In this document: positions 23,335 through 31,165 of the stretch, piece after piece
Layout of the letters: every line of letters starts with the position of its first letter
How positions within the stretch are numbered: position 1 is the first letter of the stretch
Source of the DNA: an uncultured Limnohabitans sp.
Lineage (GTDB): Bacteria; Pseudomonadota; Gammaproteobacteria; Burkholderiales; Burkholderiaceae_C
Assembly: GCA_937928195.1 (NCBI GenBank)
Contig: CALEYZ010000010.1
Location: forward strand, 1-34,255
Length of the DNA stretch: 34,255 nt
Direction: 5' to 3'
Notes under the pieces: model-generated
What the model saw: only the letters and a program-made list of their open reading frames with translations
What the model was told of the DNA's origin: nothing
The model's database searches: none
Made by a program: the position numbers and the translations under genes

Positions 23335-24336
23335 TCATTGTGCGGGGTAAAGTCCGCGCACGCTGGCATGCAGGCGACTGAGGCCCAACAAGGCATCTGT
23401 GTAAGGGGTGGCCACCTGCGTCAATTGACCCAACTCGCGCACACCACTGACCAGGGCATCCAGCTCCACCGTTTTACCGGCCTCCACATCTTGCAACATG
23501 GAGGTTTTGAATGCACCCAACTTCAAGGTGACTGCATGTCGGTCTTCGGGGGTTTGTTGAATGGGAATCCCTATCTTTTCACCGATGGCCTTGGCCTCCA
23601 GCATCACTTTAGACACAAAGTCGCGCACCAAATCATCCTTCATGATCAGGTCTGTTGTTGCACCCGTGATGGCGCTGATGGGGTTGACGGTCATGTTGCC
23701 CCACAGCTTGTACCAAACGTCTTTTTGAATTTGGGCTGAGGCACTGGCATTGAAACCTGCGGCCATTAAATCCGCCACCAACTGCTGCACGCGCGCACTC
23801 ACCTCGCCGCTTTGTTCAGCCGGCTCGCCCAAGATCAAACCTTGGCCGAAGTGATGCCTCACCACACCGGGTGCATCGAGTGAACAACTGGCGTGCACCA
23901 CACAGCCCACCACATGGTGTGCGGGAATGGCTTTGGCAATGCGCCCTTCAGGGTCGATGGTGTTGAGCGTCGTGCCTTGCAACTTGCCCCCAAAGCCTTG
24001 GAAAAACCACCAAGGCACACCATTCATGGCCGTCATGACCATGGTGTTGGAGCCCAACAAAGGTGCAATGCCTTTGGCGACGTCCGCCATGGCGGGCGCT
24101 TTGACGGCCACGATCACCAAATCTTGCGGGCCTAAATCTGCGGGGTTGGCAGACACTTTGACATCGGCTTTGAGACGCACCTCTGCCGCTTGCGTTTGAA
24201 CACACTGAAGCCCATTCTTCTGCAGCGCTTCAAGCGTGGCACCACGCGCCACCACACTGATGTCATGACCTGTTTGCGCCAAGTGCACACCGACCCAACC
24301 CCCAATGGCACCTGCGCCATAAATGCAAACTTTCAT
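23335..24336 (-). CDS. 2-dehydropantoate 2-reductase family protein
   Basis: The family reduces 2-keto acids with NADPH; the founding member PanE makes pantoate for coenzyme A. The 333-residue product has the Rossmann motif MKVCIYGAGAIGGWVGVHLA. It also has VIVAVKAPAMADVA and TMVMTAMNGVPWWFFQG, then the catalytic region VWYKLWGNMTVNPISAIT. GIPIQQTPEDRH and FKTSMLQDVEAGKTVELDAL, with its conserved SMLQD and E-x-D/N, form the C-terminal domain. It is translationally coupled on both sides: its ATG overlaps the aldolase stop (ATGA), and the permease follows 4 bases later. Placement in a catabolic operon suggests reduction of a pathway keto acid rather than pantothenate synthesis, but that is not proven. 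Confidence 0.87.
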   Translation of the reverse strand: MKVCIYGAGAIGGWVGVHLAQTGHDISVVARGATLEALQKNGLQCVQTQAAEVRLKADVKVSANPADLGPQDLVIVAVKAPAMADVAKGIAPLLGSNTMVMTAMNGVPWWFFQGFGGKLQGTTLNTIDPEGRIAKAIPAHHVVGCVVHASCSLDAPGVVRHHFGQGLILGEPAEQSGEVSARVQQLVADLMAAGFNASASAQIQKDVWYKLWGNMTVNPISAITGATTDLIMKDDLVRDFVSKVMLEAKAIGEKIGIPIQQTPEDRHAVTLKLGAFKTSMLQDVEAGKTVELDALVSGVRELGQLTQVATPYTDALLGLSRLHASVRGLYPAQ

Positions 24337-25142
24337 AAACGATAGCTTTCTTCCGGGCGCACCGTGCTGCGGTCGACTTGCCGGATGAGGGCGTCAAGCA
24401 CATCGGTGCCGGCGCCATGGTTGGGATTGAACTGCAATGCATCGCGTGTGCATTTGGCAGCGATGTCTTCACTCACAGGAATGACCGCTTGAGGGCCACC
24501 CATGCTGAACGTGGCCAACTGAATTTCACAAGCGCGTTGCAAGGTCCACAAGATGGCAAAGGTTTGCGGCAGTGTGGCGCCCCAAGACAGCAAGCCATGG
24601 TTGCGCAAAATCACAGCCTGCTTGTTGCCAATGCTCTTCAGCAAGCGCGGCGCTTCTTCGGCATGGATGGTGATGCCTTCAAAGTCATGGTACGCAATCA
24701 TGTTGTGCAATTGCGCCGTGTAGAAATTGGTTTGTTGCAAGCCCTCTTTCAAGCACGCCACGGACACACCTGCCGTGGTGTGTGTGTGCATCACGCAATG
24801 CGCTTCGGGCAAGCCCTCGTGAATGGCGGCATGCACCGTAAAACCAGCCGGGTTGACAGGATAGGGCGAGCCATCCAAGACCTTGCCCTTCACATCAATT
24901 TTGACCAAGTTGCTAGCGGTGACTTCGCTGTAGTGAAGACCAAAGGGATTGATCAAGAAATGTTTTTCAGCGCCACTCACCTCTTGCGGCAAACGCAAGG
25001 TGATGTGGTTGTAAATCATCTCGGTCCAACCCAAGAAGGCAAACACGCGGTAGCACGCTGCCAGCTGCACACGCGCTTCCCACTCTTTGGGATGCACTTC
25101 ATGCTGCAAAGAGCGAACGCTGGGAAGTTGATGCGTCAACAT
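24333..25142 (-). CDS. Class II aldolase/adducin family protein
   Basis: Class II aldolases use a bound zinc to cleave hydroxy-keto compounds or to decarboxylate; members include L-fuculose-phosphate aldolase and hydroxybenzoate-type decarboxylases. The 269-residue protein shows zinc ligands in VMHTHTTAGVSV (two His) and the third in AVILRNHGLLSWG. Substrate-side residues lie in MIYNHITLRLP and LINPFGLHYSEVTASNLVKID. It begins two bases after the hpaI stop (TGATCATG) and overlaps the next gene by ATGA, so it is firmly part of the hpa operon. The substrate may be a side product or a second aldol intermediate of aromatic breakdown. A TTG six bases upstream is a possible alternative start. Confidence 0.87.
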   Translation of the reverse strand: MLTHQLPSVRSLQHEVHPKEWEARVQLAACYRVFAFLGWTEMIYNHITLRLPQEVSGAEKHFLINPFGLHYSEVTASNLVKIDVKGKVLDGSPYPVNPAGFTVHAAIHEGLPEAHCVMHTHTTAGVSVACLKEGLQQTNFYTAQLHNMIAYHDFEGITIHAEEAPRLLKSIGNKQAVILRNHGLLSWGATLPQTFAILWTLQRACEIQLATFSMGGPQAVIPVSEDIAAKCTRDALQFNPNHGAGTDVLDALIRQVDRSTVRPEESYRL

Positions 25143-25144
25143 GA

Positions 25145-25960
25145 TCAATACACCTGTCCTGAAGTCGGCAACTCAATGCCGGCATTGGGTTTGAATTTTT
25201 TAACCAAAGCTGCCGTTTGACGCACCAAGATTTGAGTGTCCAAACCCACCGCCACAAACAAGGCGCCCAGCGTCAAATAGTGTTTGGCTTGTGCCTCATC
25301 GGACGTCAAAATACCGGGCGCTTTGCCTGCTTTCAAAATGCGGGCAATGGCGTCTTCAATGGCGGCTTGCACTTCTGGATGATTGGGGTCGCCCACATGG
25401 CCTAAGGAAGCCGACAAGTCGGCAGGGCCAATGAACACGCCATCCACGCCTGGTGTGTTGGCAATGGCGTCCAAGTTTTTCAATGCTTCACGCGATTCGG
25501 CTTGCACCAGCAAACACACCTGCGCATTGGCTTCTTTGGCGTAGCCTGGAAACATGCCCCAACGCGACGCGCGCGCGCCGCCCATGCCGCGCACGCCGCC
25601 CTTGCCATCGTCTTGCGGGTAACGCATGGCTTGAACCAACTGAGCGGCTTGCTCGGGTGTGTCCACCATGGGCACCAGCAAAGTTTCAGCACCCAAATCC
25701 AAATACTGTTTGATCAAGGCTGTATCGCCGACCGGCACACGCGCAATGGCATTGTTCACAGGATAGGCGGCAATCGCTTGCAGCTGTTGTTGAACGCTTT
25801 GCAAATTGTTGGGCGCATGTTCGCCATCAATGAGCAACCAATCAAAGCCGGCCATGGCGCAGATTTCCGCGCTGTAGCTGTTGGCCAAGCCGACCCACAA
25901 ACCAATTTGTGCTTGCTTGTCTGCGAGGGCTTTTTTGAAACGATTGACAGGAGTTTTCAT
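25145..25960 (-). CDS. hpaI: 4-hydroxy-2-oxoheptanedioate aldolase HpaI
   Basis: HpaI is the last step of homoprotocatechuate meta-cleavage. It is a metal-dependent class II pyruvate aldolase that splits 4-hydroxy-2-oxoheptane-1,7-dioate into pyruvate and succinic semialdehyde. The 271-residue protein is a single HpcH/HpaI barrel. The general base is H48 in LIDGEHAPN. R74 is in ARVPVGD. The metal ligands are E155 in LVQAES and D181 in FIGPADLSASLG. These match H45, R70, E149 and D175 of the E. coli enzyme with a constant small shift. The frame is open to 26074, but MKTPVNRFKKAL is the family N-terminus. Ten bases separate it from hpaH, and the aldolase gene follows after two bases. Confidence 0.95.
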   Translation of the reverse strand: MKTPVNRFKKALADKQAQIGLWVGLANSYSAEICAMAGFDWLLIDGEHAPNNLQSVQQQLQAIAAYPVNNAIARVPVGDTALIKQYLDLGAETLLVPMVDTPEQAAQLVQAMRYPQDDGKGGVRGMGGARASRWGMFPGYAKEANAQVCLLVQAESREALKNLDAIANTPGVDGVFIGPADLSASLGHVGDPNHPEVQAAIEDAIARILKAGKAPGILTSDEAQAKHYLTLGALFVAVGLDTQILVRQTAALVKKFKPNAGIELPTSGQVY

Positions 25961-25970
25961 CGCGCTACTT

Positions 25971-26786
25971 TCAGTTGAATTTAAATTGCAAACGACCGAG
26001 CGGGCCGTAGTCTGCATCGAACACATCGCCCACTTTGGCAGGCACGGGCTTGGTGAAGGAGCCGGCCAACACAATTTGGCCCGCCTTCAAATGCTCACCC
26101 CAAGGCGCCAACTTGTTGGCCAGCCATGCAATGCCCACGGCAGGGTGGCCTTGTACGCCGGCTGCCAAACCTGTTTCTTCAACAACACCATTCAGTTTGA
26201 GAATGGCACCGCACCATGGCAAGTTGGTGGTGAGGGGGTTCACTTTTTCTGCGCCCACCACAATGCCGGCATTCGCCGCGTTGTCGCTGATGGTGTCAAA
26301 CACTTTGCGCATCACTTTGGTGTGGCGGTCAAATTGTTCAATGCGTGAATCGATGATTTCGATGGCGGGTGTGACGTACTCGGTCGCCGCCAACACCTCT
26401 TCAACAGTCACGTTAGGACCTTGCAAATCTTTTTTCAACACAAAGGCCAACTCCACTTCCACACGCGGCACCACAAAGTCGGTATAGGCAATGTCAAGCA
26501 CTTTGCCGGGCGTGCAGGTGTACAACATGTTGTCGAGCAAGGTGCCGTAATCGGGTTCGTCAATTTGGCTGGCCTGCTGCATGGCACGCGACGTGAGGCC
26601 AATTTTGTGACCAATCACTTGCCTGCCTTGCGCCAATTGCAATGCCACCCAAGCACGGCTAACGCGGTAACCGTCTTCAATGCTCATGCCCGGAAAGCGT
26701 TTCGAAAAATGCTCGACCTGTTGGCGCGTGGTTTGGGCTTGCTGCAATTCAGCGGCCAGTTCTGCAATGCGTTGGGAATCAAACAT
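25971..26786 (-). CDS. hpaH: 2-oxo-hept-4-ene-1,7-dioate hydratase HpaH
   Basis: HpaH adds water to 2-oxohept-4-ene-1,7-dioate to give the HpaI substrate. The 271-residue protein has the FAH-like fold used by vinylpyruvate hydratases. GHKIGLTSRAMQQ (59-71) lines the active site. E110 and E112 in RVEVELAFVL and E143 in PAIEIIDSR are the metal ligands, in the same spacing as in the E. coli protein (267 residues). HPAVGIAWLANKLAPWG and IVLAGSFTKPVP are also conserved. It lies 9 bases after hpaF and 10 before hpaI in the same transcript. The ribosome binding site is weak (AAGAAA), which suggests coupled translation. Confidence 0.95.
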   Translation of the reverse strand: MFDSQRIAELAAELQQAQTTRQQVEHFSKRFPGMSIEDGYRVSRAWVALQLAQGRQVIGHKIGLTSRAMQQASQIDEPDYGTLLDNMLYTCTPGKVLDIAYTDFVVPRVEVELAFVLKKDLQGPNVTVEEVLAATEYVTPAIEIIDSRIEQFDRHTKVMRKVFDTISDNAANAGIVVGAEKVNPLTTNLPWCGAILKLNGVVEETGLAAGVQGHPAVGIAWLANKLAPWGEHLKAGQIVLAGSFTKPVPAKVGDVFDADYGPLGRLQFKFN

Positions 26787-26795
26787 GCTTTTCTT

Positions 26796-27251
26796 TCAAA
26801 GGGCCGCAAACAAAGGATGGATGTTGCTGTGCTTGTTGTCAAACACTTCAGGTCCTACGTCAATTTGCAAAGTAATGCCGATGTGGCGTTTGGCAAAGAG
26901 ATCGGCAAAGTGTTTTTTGGTCACAGCCACCAAGGTCTCGCCTGCACGCTTTTGTGTGGCCTCCGTGCGACCTTTGCCCATGCGCACATTCAAATACACA
27001 AACGCATAGTCTTCCGAACCGCCCTGCGGGTTGTTGTCAAACTGCGCGGCCTTGCGACCCGCAGCACCCCCGTCGGCCACGGCATAGTGCGGCGCAGGAT
27101 AAGCCAGCACACGGGTGCCGCCCGTTGGAAACACTTGCTTGCCCGCTTCGTCCACCACCGTGAGCATGGCATCGGCCAAATCACGGCACAAGGCCTTCAT
27201 GTTGGTTTCGGCGTCCAACTGGCCCGTATACAAAATCACCAAATGCGGCAT
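26796..27251 (-). CDS. hpaF: 5-carboxymethyl-2-hydroxymuconate isomerase HpaF
   Basis: HpaF moves the double bond of 5-carboxymethyl-2-hydroxymuconate. It is a relative of 4-oxalocrotonate tautomerase and uses the N-terminal proline exposed after removal of Met. The 151-residue product starts MPHLVILYTGQLD and ends with HSNIHPLFAAL, close to the NNVHALF of E. coli HpaF. EDYAFVYLNVRMGKGRT matches HDYAFVHMTLKIGAGRS. It is about 25 residues longer than the E. coli protein because of extra sequence around residues 50-77 (YPAPHYAVADGGAAGRK and following). The effect of this insertion is unknown. It sits 20 bases after hpaD and 9 before hpaH. Confidence 0.93.
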   Translation of the reverse strand: MPHLVILYTGQLDAETNMKALCRDLADAMLTVVDEAGKQVFPTGGTRVLAYPAPHYAVADGGAAGRKAAQFDNNPQGGSEDYAFVYLNVRMGKGRTEATQKRAGETLVAVTKKHFADLFAKRHIGITLQIDVGPEVFDNKHSNIHPLFAAL

Positions 27252-27271
27252 GTGAAGACTTTCGAAAAAAT

Positions 27272-28219
27272 TTACAAGCGACTGGCCCCAGCTGCATAGA
27301 CGGCAGAGGGATCTTTCAAGCTTTTGAGATTGAGGTTGGTGACCGCGCGGCCCGCTTCGTCAAGGACTTCGGTCACCGGAAACACCGCATTGATTTGCCC
27401 CGTGCCAGAGCTCGGAAAATACGGCGTGATCACTTCCGCTTTACCTTGGTATTGGTCCCAACCCAACAGACCCAACAACATGGCCGTGTCATGCATAAAA
27501 CCTTCGCCATGGCCTTTGGCCGCATATTCGGGCAGCATGGCGCAGAAGGTTTTCCAGTCACCCTGCTTCCACATTTCAACCACGCCATGGTCCAACTGTG
27601 CCAAAAACGGACTCCAAATTTTGTTGGCGTATTCAGGCGCCAAACCGTTTTGTGCAAAGCGGTGCGACAAAGAGCCGCTGGCAAAAAACGCCACCTTGCC
27701 GTCGTAATCTTGCTCTACGGCGCGGCGCATGGCCCAACCCAATTGCGCGCTTTCGGCCAAGGAATGCACCATGCACAGCGCCGACACCGAAATCACTTTG
27801 TAATGGCGGTCGGTGTTCATGTAGCGCATGGGCACCAGGGTGCCGTACTCCAAGGCCAAGCTGGTGTGCTCGTGCGCCAACGTGGTCACACCTGCGTCGT
27901 TGCAGGCCTTGGCCAAAATATGGCCCAACGCTGGATTGCCATCGTACTCATAAGGCATGTTGCTGATGAAGTGCGGCAACTCGTTGCTGGTGTAGTTGCC
28001 TTTGAAATGCGCGGCATTGTTCAGGTGGTACGCCGAGTTCACCAACCAGTGCGTGTCAAACACCACAATGGTGTCGACGCCCAAGGCGCGGCAGCGTCTG
28101 TCGATTTCATGGTGGCCATCAATGGCGGCTTGGCGTGTGCCTTTTTGCGGACCGTCCAACTCGCTCAAATACATGGACGGCACGTGCGTGATTTTGGCAG
28201 CGAGTGAAACTTGTCCCAT
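27272..28219 (-). CDS. hpaD: 3,4-dihydroxyphenylacetate 2,3-dioxygenase HpaD (type III extradiol)
   Basis: HpaD opens the aromatic ring of homoprotocatechuate beside its hydroxyl groups with ferrous iron and oxygen, giving 5-carboxymethyl-2-hydroxymuconic semialdehyde. The 315-residue protein is of the LigB-type. The iron ligands are probably H12 in KITHVPSMYL and H57 in VFDTHW, with a later Glu that I cannot place with certainty. HEHTSLALEYGTLVPMRYM and FASGSLSHRFA match the active-site loops. It is roughly 30 residues longer than the E. coli protein (283). The ATG at 28219 follows the hpaE stop by two bases (TGAGCATG), with GGGGAG inside the end of hpaE serving as ribosome binding site. An upstream TTG at 28225 is less likely. 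Confidence 0.94.
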   Translation of the reverse strand: MGQVSLAAKITHVPSMYLSELDGPQKGTRQAAIDGHHEIDRRCRALGVDTIVVFDTHWLVNSAYHLNNAAHFKGNYTSNELPHFISNMPYEYDGNPALGHILAKACNDAGVTTLAHEHTSLALEYGTLVPMRYMNTDRHYKVISVSALCMVHSLAESAQLGWAMRRAVEQDYDGKVAFFASGSLSHRFAQNGLAPEYANKIWSPFLAQLDHGVVEMWKQGDWKTFCAMLPEYAAKGHGEGFMHDTAMLLGLLGWDQYQGKAEVITPYFPSSGTGQINAVFPVTEVLDEAGRAVTNLNLKSLKDPSAVYAAGASRL

Positions 28220-28221
28220 GC

Positions 28222-29691
28222 TCAAACTCCCCAGTGAGGTATGTGGTGCGAGCCCATCGACACCGCCACGTTTTTAGGTTCACAAAATACTTCGTAACTC
28301 CAAGTGCCGCCTTCGCGGCCGGTACCGCTGGCCTTGGTGCCGCCAAAGGGCTGGCGCAAATCGCGCACGTTTTGACTGTTCACAAAACACATGCCAGCTT
28401 CTACAGCCGCCGCCACGCGGTGCGCGCGGCCAATGTTTTCGGTCCACACATAACTGGACAAACCGTATTGAATGTCGTTGGCCAATTCAATGGCATGCGC
28501 TTCATCGCGGAAAGGAATGAGGCAGGCCACTGGCCCAAAGATTTCGTCTTGCGCAATCCTCATGCGGTTGTCGACATCGGCAAACACCGTGGGCCACACA
28601 AAGTTACCGTTCTTCACGCGATCGGATAAGTCTGCTGCATACGAGGGCTTGTCCAAGCCACCGCACAACATCGTTGCGCCTTCTTTGGGCCCCAACTCAA
28701 TGTAGCTTTTGACTTTGGCCAAATGCGCTTGGCTGATCATGGGGCCCACAATGGTGTTCTCGTCCAAGGGGTCACCCACCGCAATGCGTTTGGCGCGCTC
28801 CGTGAACTTTTGCACAAAGTCGGCGTAAATGCTTTGCTGCACCAAGATCCGACTGCCCGCTGTGCAACGTTCACCGTTGTTGCTGAAAATCATGAACACG
28901 GCTGCGTCCAAGGCACGTGGCAAGTCTGCATCCTCAAAAATCACGAACGGCGATTTACCGCCCAGCTCCATGCTGAATTTTTTGAGGCCCGCACTTTGCA
29001 CAATGCGATTGCCGGTGGCGGTAGAACCCGTGAACGAAATGGCGCGCACATCAGGATGCGAGACCAAGGGCTCGCCCGCATCACGGCCATAACCGTGCAC
29101 CAAGTTCAACACGCCGGGTGGCACGCCGGCTTCCAAAGCCAACTCACCCAAACGCGCGGCCGACAGGGGCGACAACTCGCTCATCTTCAACACTGCGGTA
29201 TTGCCAAACGCCAAACATGGCGCGACCTTCCAGGTGGCGGTCATGAAGGGCACATTCCAAGGGCTGATCAATGCGCAAACGCCCACGGGATGAAACAGCG
29301 TGTAGTTCAAATGCGTCGGGGTGGGATAGGTGTGGCCATCCACACGCGTGCACATTTCTGCGAAGTAAGAAAAATTGTCAGCGGCACGTGGCACCAATTG
29401 CTTGCCCGTTTGTGAAATGGTTTGTCCGCAATCGCGTGTTTCTGTTTCCGCAATGTCGGGGACATGCTTGGTAATCAGTTCGCCCAACTTGCGCATGATC
29501 TTGGCGCGCTCAGTTGCGGGGGTGCCGGCCCATTTTGGAAAAGCTGCTTTGGCGGACGCGACAGCGCGGTTTACTTCATCGGTGCCGCCCGAGGACACTT
29601 CGGCCAGCACTTCTTGTGTGGCGGGGTCGCGGGTTTCAAAAGTTTGGGAACTGGCAACGGCTTTGCCGTCAATCAAATGGTCGATGCGCAT
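28222..29691 (-). CDS. hpaE: 5-carboxymethyl-2-hydroxymuconic semialdehyde dehydrogenase HpaE
   Basis: HpaE oxidises the ring-cleavage semialdehyde to the dicarboxylic acid with NAD. The 489-residue protein has every aldehyde dehydrogenase landmark: SPWNVPFM with N145, the cofactor loop ISFTGSTATG (218-227), the general base E242 in MELGGKSP, and the nucleophile C276 in NNGERCTAGS. EIFGPVACLIPF and PFGGTKASGTGREGG are near the C-terminus. Length equals E. coli HpaE (488). The frame is open to 29733, but the ATG at 29691 has AAGGAA about eight bases upstream and gives the family N-terminus MRIDHLIDG. The 38-base gap to hpaG2 is the largest inside the operon. Confidence 0.96.
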   Translation of the reverse strand: MRIDHLIDGKAVASSQTFETRDPATQEVLAEVSSGGTDEVNRAVASAKAAFPKWAGTPATERAKIMRKLGELITKHVPDIAETETRDCGQTISQTGKQLVPRAADNFSYFAEMCTRVDGHTYPTPTHLNYTLFHPVGVCALISPWNVPFMTATWKVAPCLAFGNTAVLKMSELSPLSAARLGELALEAGVPPGVLNLVHGYGRDAGEPLVSHPDVRAISFTGSTATGNRIVQSAGLKKFSMELGGKSPFVIFEDADLPRALDAAVFMIFSNNGERCTAGSRILVQQSIYADFVQKFTERAKRIAVGDPLDENTIVGPMISQAHLAKVKSYIELGPKEGATMLCGGLDKPSYAADLSDRVKNGNFVWPTVFADVDNRMRIAQDEIFGPVACLIPFRDEAHAIELANDIQYGLSSYVWTENIGRAHRVAAAVEAGMCFVNSQNVRDLRQPFGGTKASGTGREGGTWSYEVFCEPKNVAVSMGSHHIPHWGV

Positions 29692-29729
29692 GTCTGAATT
29701 CCTTGTAACTATTTTTAGCTTGCGTTGAG

Positions 29730-30503
29730 TCACTCACCCAAGGTGTTGATCAAATCGCCCACACCCTCAATGCGGGTAACGATCTCGTCGCCCACTTCAC
29801 AATTCACCACCCCATCGGGGGTGCCCGTCAAAATCAAATCGCCGGGTTGCAGCGTCATGAAGGCACTGAAATACTCGATCAAGGTGGGCACATCAAAAAT
29901 CATGTCGCGCGTGTGGCCACTTTGCGTCACCTTGCCGTTCACGGTGGTTTGCAAACTCAAGTTCATGGGACTGCCGTACTGGTCATGAATGTCTTTGGCA
30001 TCGACCAACCACGGCCCAATGGGCGTGCAGGTGTCGCGATTCTTCACGCGGAAATTGGGGCGGTACCAATTTTCCAAATAGTCTCGAATGGCATAGTCGT
30101 TGGCCACCGTGTAGCCGCCGACGTAGTCGTACGCATTTTCTTTTTTCACATTCTTGGCGGTGCGACCAATGACCACCGCCAGCTCGCACTCGTAGTGCAT
30201 GTACGTCACGCCTTGCGGTCTGCGTGTGATGGCCTTGTGACCGATCAAGGAGGCTTCGCCTTTGACAAACACCAAGGGCTCTTCGGGCGCTTTGAACGCC
30301 AATTCTTTGGCGTGATCTGCGTAGTTCAAGCCCAACGCCAAAATGGTTCTGGCTTGCGGCACGGGTGCCAAAGGCGGCAGCCACACCACCTCGTCAAACT
30401 TCAGGCGCTTGCCAGCCCAAGGGCTGCGGGTGAGCAACAACTCGCCTTCAGACTCTATGGCTTCATGAATGGCGCCAGCCCAAGCAATGCGTGCGTGCTT
30501 CAT
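29730..30503 (-). CDS. hpaG2: HpaG2: decarboxylase/isomerase half, FAH fold
   Basis: In E. coli one fused protein, HpaG, decarboxylates 5-oxopent-3-ene-1,2,5-tricarboxylate and isomerises the product. Here the two halves are separate genes, and this is the C-terminal half (257 residues). LGLNYADHAKELAFKAPEEP (58-77) and FVKGEASLIG begin the active domain. The metal ligands are visible as E105 and E107 in MHYECELAVVIG and D136 in VANDYAIRD. ILTGTPDGVVNCEVGDEIV is the C-terminal hallmark. Its ATG overlaps the hpaG1 stop (ATGA), so both halves are made in equal amounts and probably form a hetero-oligomer. Confidence 0.93.
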   Translation of the reverse strand: MKHARIAWAGAIHEAIESEGELLLTRSPWAGKRLKFDEVVWLPPLAPVPQARTILALGLNYADHAKELAFKAPEEPLVFVKGEASLIGHKAITRRPQGVTYMHYECELAVVIGRTAKNVKKENAYDYVGGYTVANDYAIRDYLENWYRPNFRVKNRDTCTPIGPWLVDAKDIHDQYGSPMNLSLQTTVNGKVTQSGHTRDMIFDVPTLIEYFSAFMTLQPGDLILTGTPDGVVNCEVGDEIVTRIEGVGDLINTLGE

Positions 30504-31165
30504 GCGGCACCTCCCACGAATGTGTTCACCAAGGTGTCGAAACCCTCGGCAGAAATTTCCACCACATCACCGGCCTTGGCGCGTGGGCGTTTGCCATCGG
30601 GCAAGCAGTCGCTGCCCAGCAACAACACATCGCCTTCTTGAAAGGTCATGAACTCTGAAACATCAGAAAGCAAAGTGTGTGATTTGCGCACAGTGTCTGC
30701 GTAGTTCACACGTTGCACCACGTGGCCATTCACCTTGACGGTGATCACCACCGCATCGGTGTTGACCTGCGCAATGTCCCGCGCTTTGGAGCCCACACCC
30801 AAGAAGCCATCCACACATTTGAACTTCACAGGCGGTCTGTAATAACTCTCGTGGGGAATGGACACATCGTTCACCAACACACAGGCCACTGCTTTGGCGT
30901 TTGCGCCCATCACCCAGGCCAAATTGGCGCCAATGTCCACCTCGGCGACCGAAGGTGGCACCGCAATGCTGCCACCCGATGGCGTGAAGGTGTTGGCCGT
31001 TTTGATGAACAGCACCGGTGCTTTGGGTGCGCCTTTGTAGGGTGCCTCTGGCATTTGAGGTGCTCTTAAATTCCACTCTTGCTGAAAATTCAACAGCGCG
31101 CCGTACACGGTGCCTTGCGGACAAAAGCGTGCGTCGCTGATTGGGTTGGGATTCATCTTGCTCAT
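30500..31165 (-). CDS. hpaG1: HpaG1: N-terminal half of the HpaG decarboxylase/isomerase
   Basis: This 221-residue FAH-fold protein corresponds to the N-terminal half of the fused HpaG. It shows PQGTVYGALLNFQQEW, APVLFIKTANTFTPSGGSIAVP and NDVSIPHESYYRPPVKFKC. FMTFQEGDVLLLGSDC stands where the active half has a GTPDG loop. The two Glu that bind metal in HpaG2 (ECELAVVIG) are replaced here by GANLAWVMG, so this subunit probably lacks the usual metal site. The HpaG1 half would then act structurally or in the isomerase step; the division of labour is inference. It overlaps hpaR upstream and hpaG2 downstream by ATGA on each side. Confidence 0.92.
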   Translation of the reverse strand: MSKMNPNPISDARFCPQGTVYGALLNFQQEWNLRAPQMPEAPYKGAPKAPVLFIKTANTFTPSGGSIAVPPSVAEVDIGANLAWVMGANAKAVACVLVNDVSIPHESYYRPPVKFKCVDGFLGVGSKARDIAQVNTDAVVITVKVNGHVVQRVNYADTVRKSHTLLSDVSEFMTFQEGDVLLLGSDCLPDGKRPRAKAGDVVEISAEGFDTLVNTFVGGAA

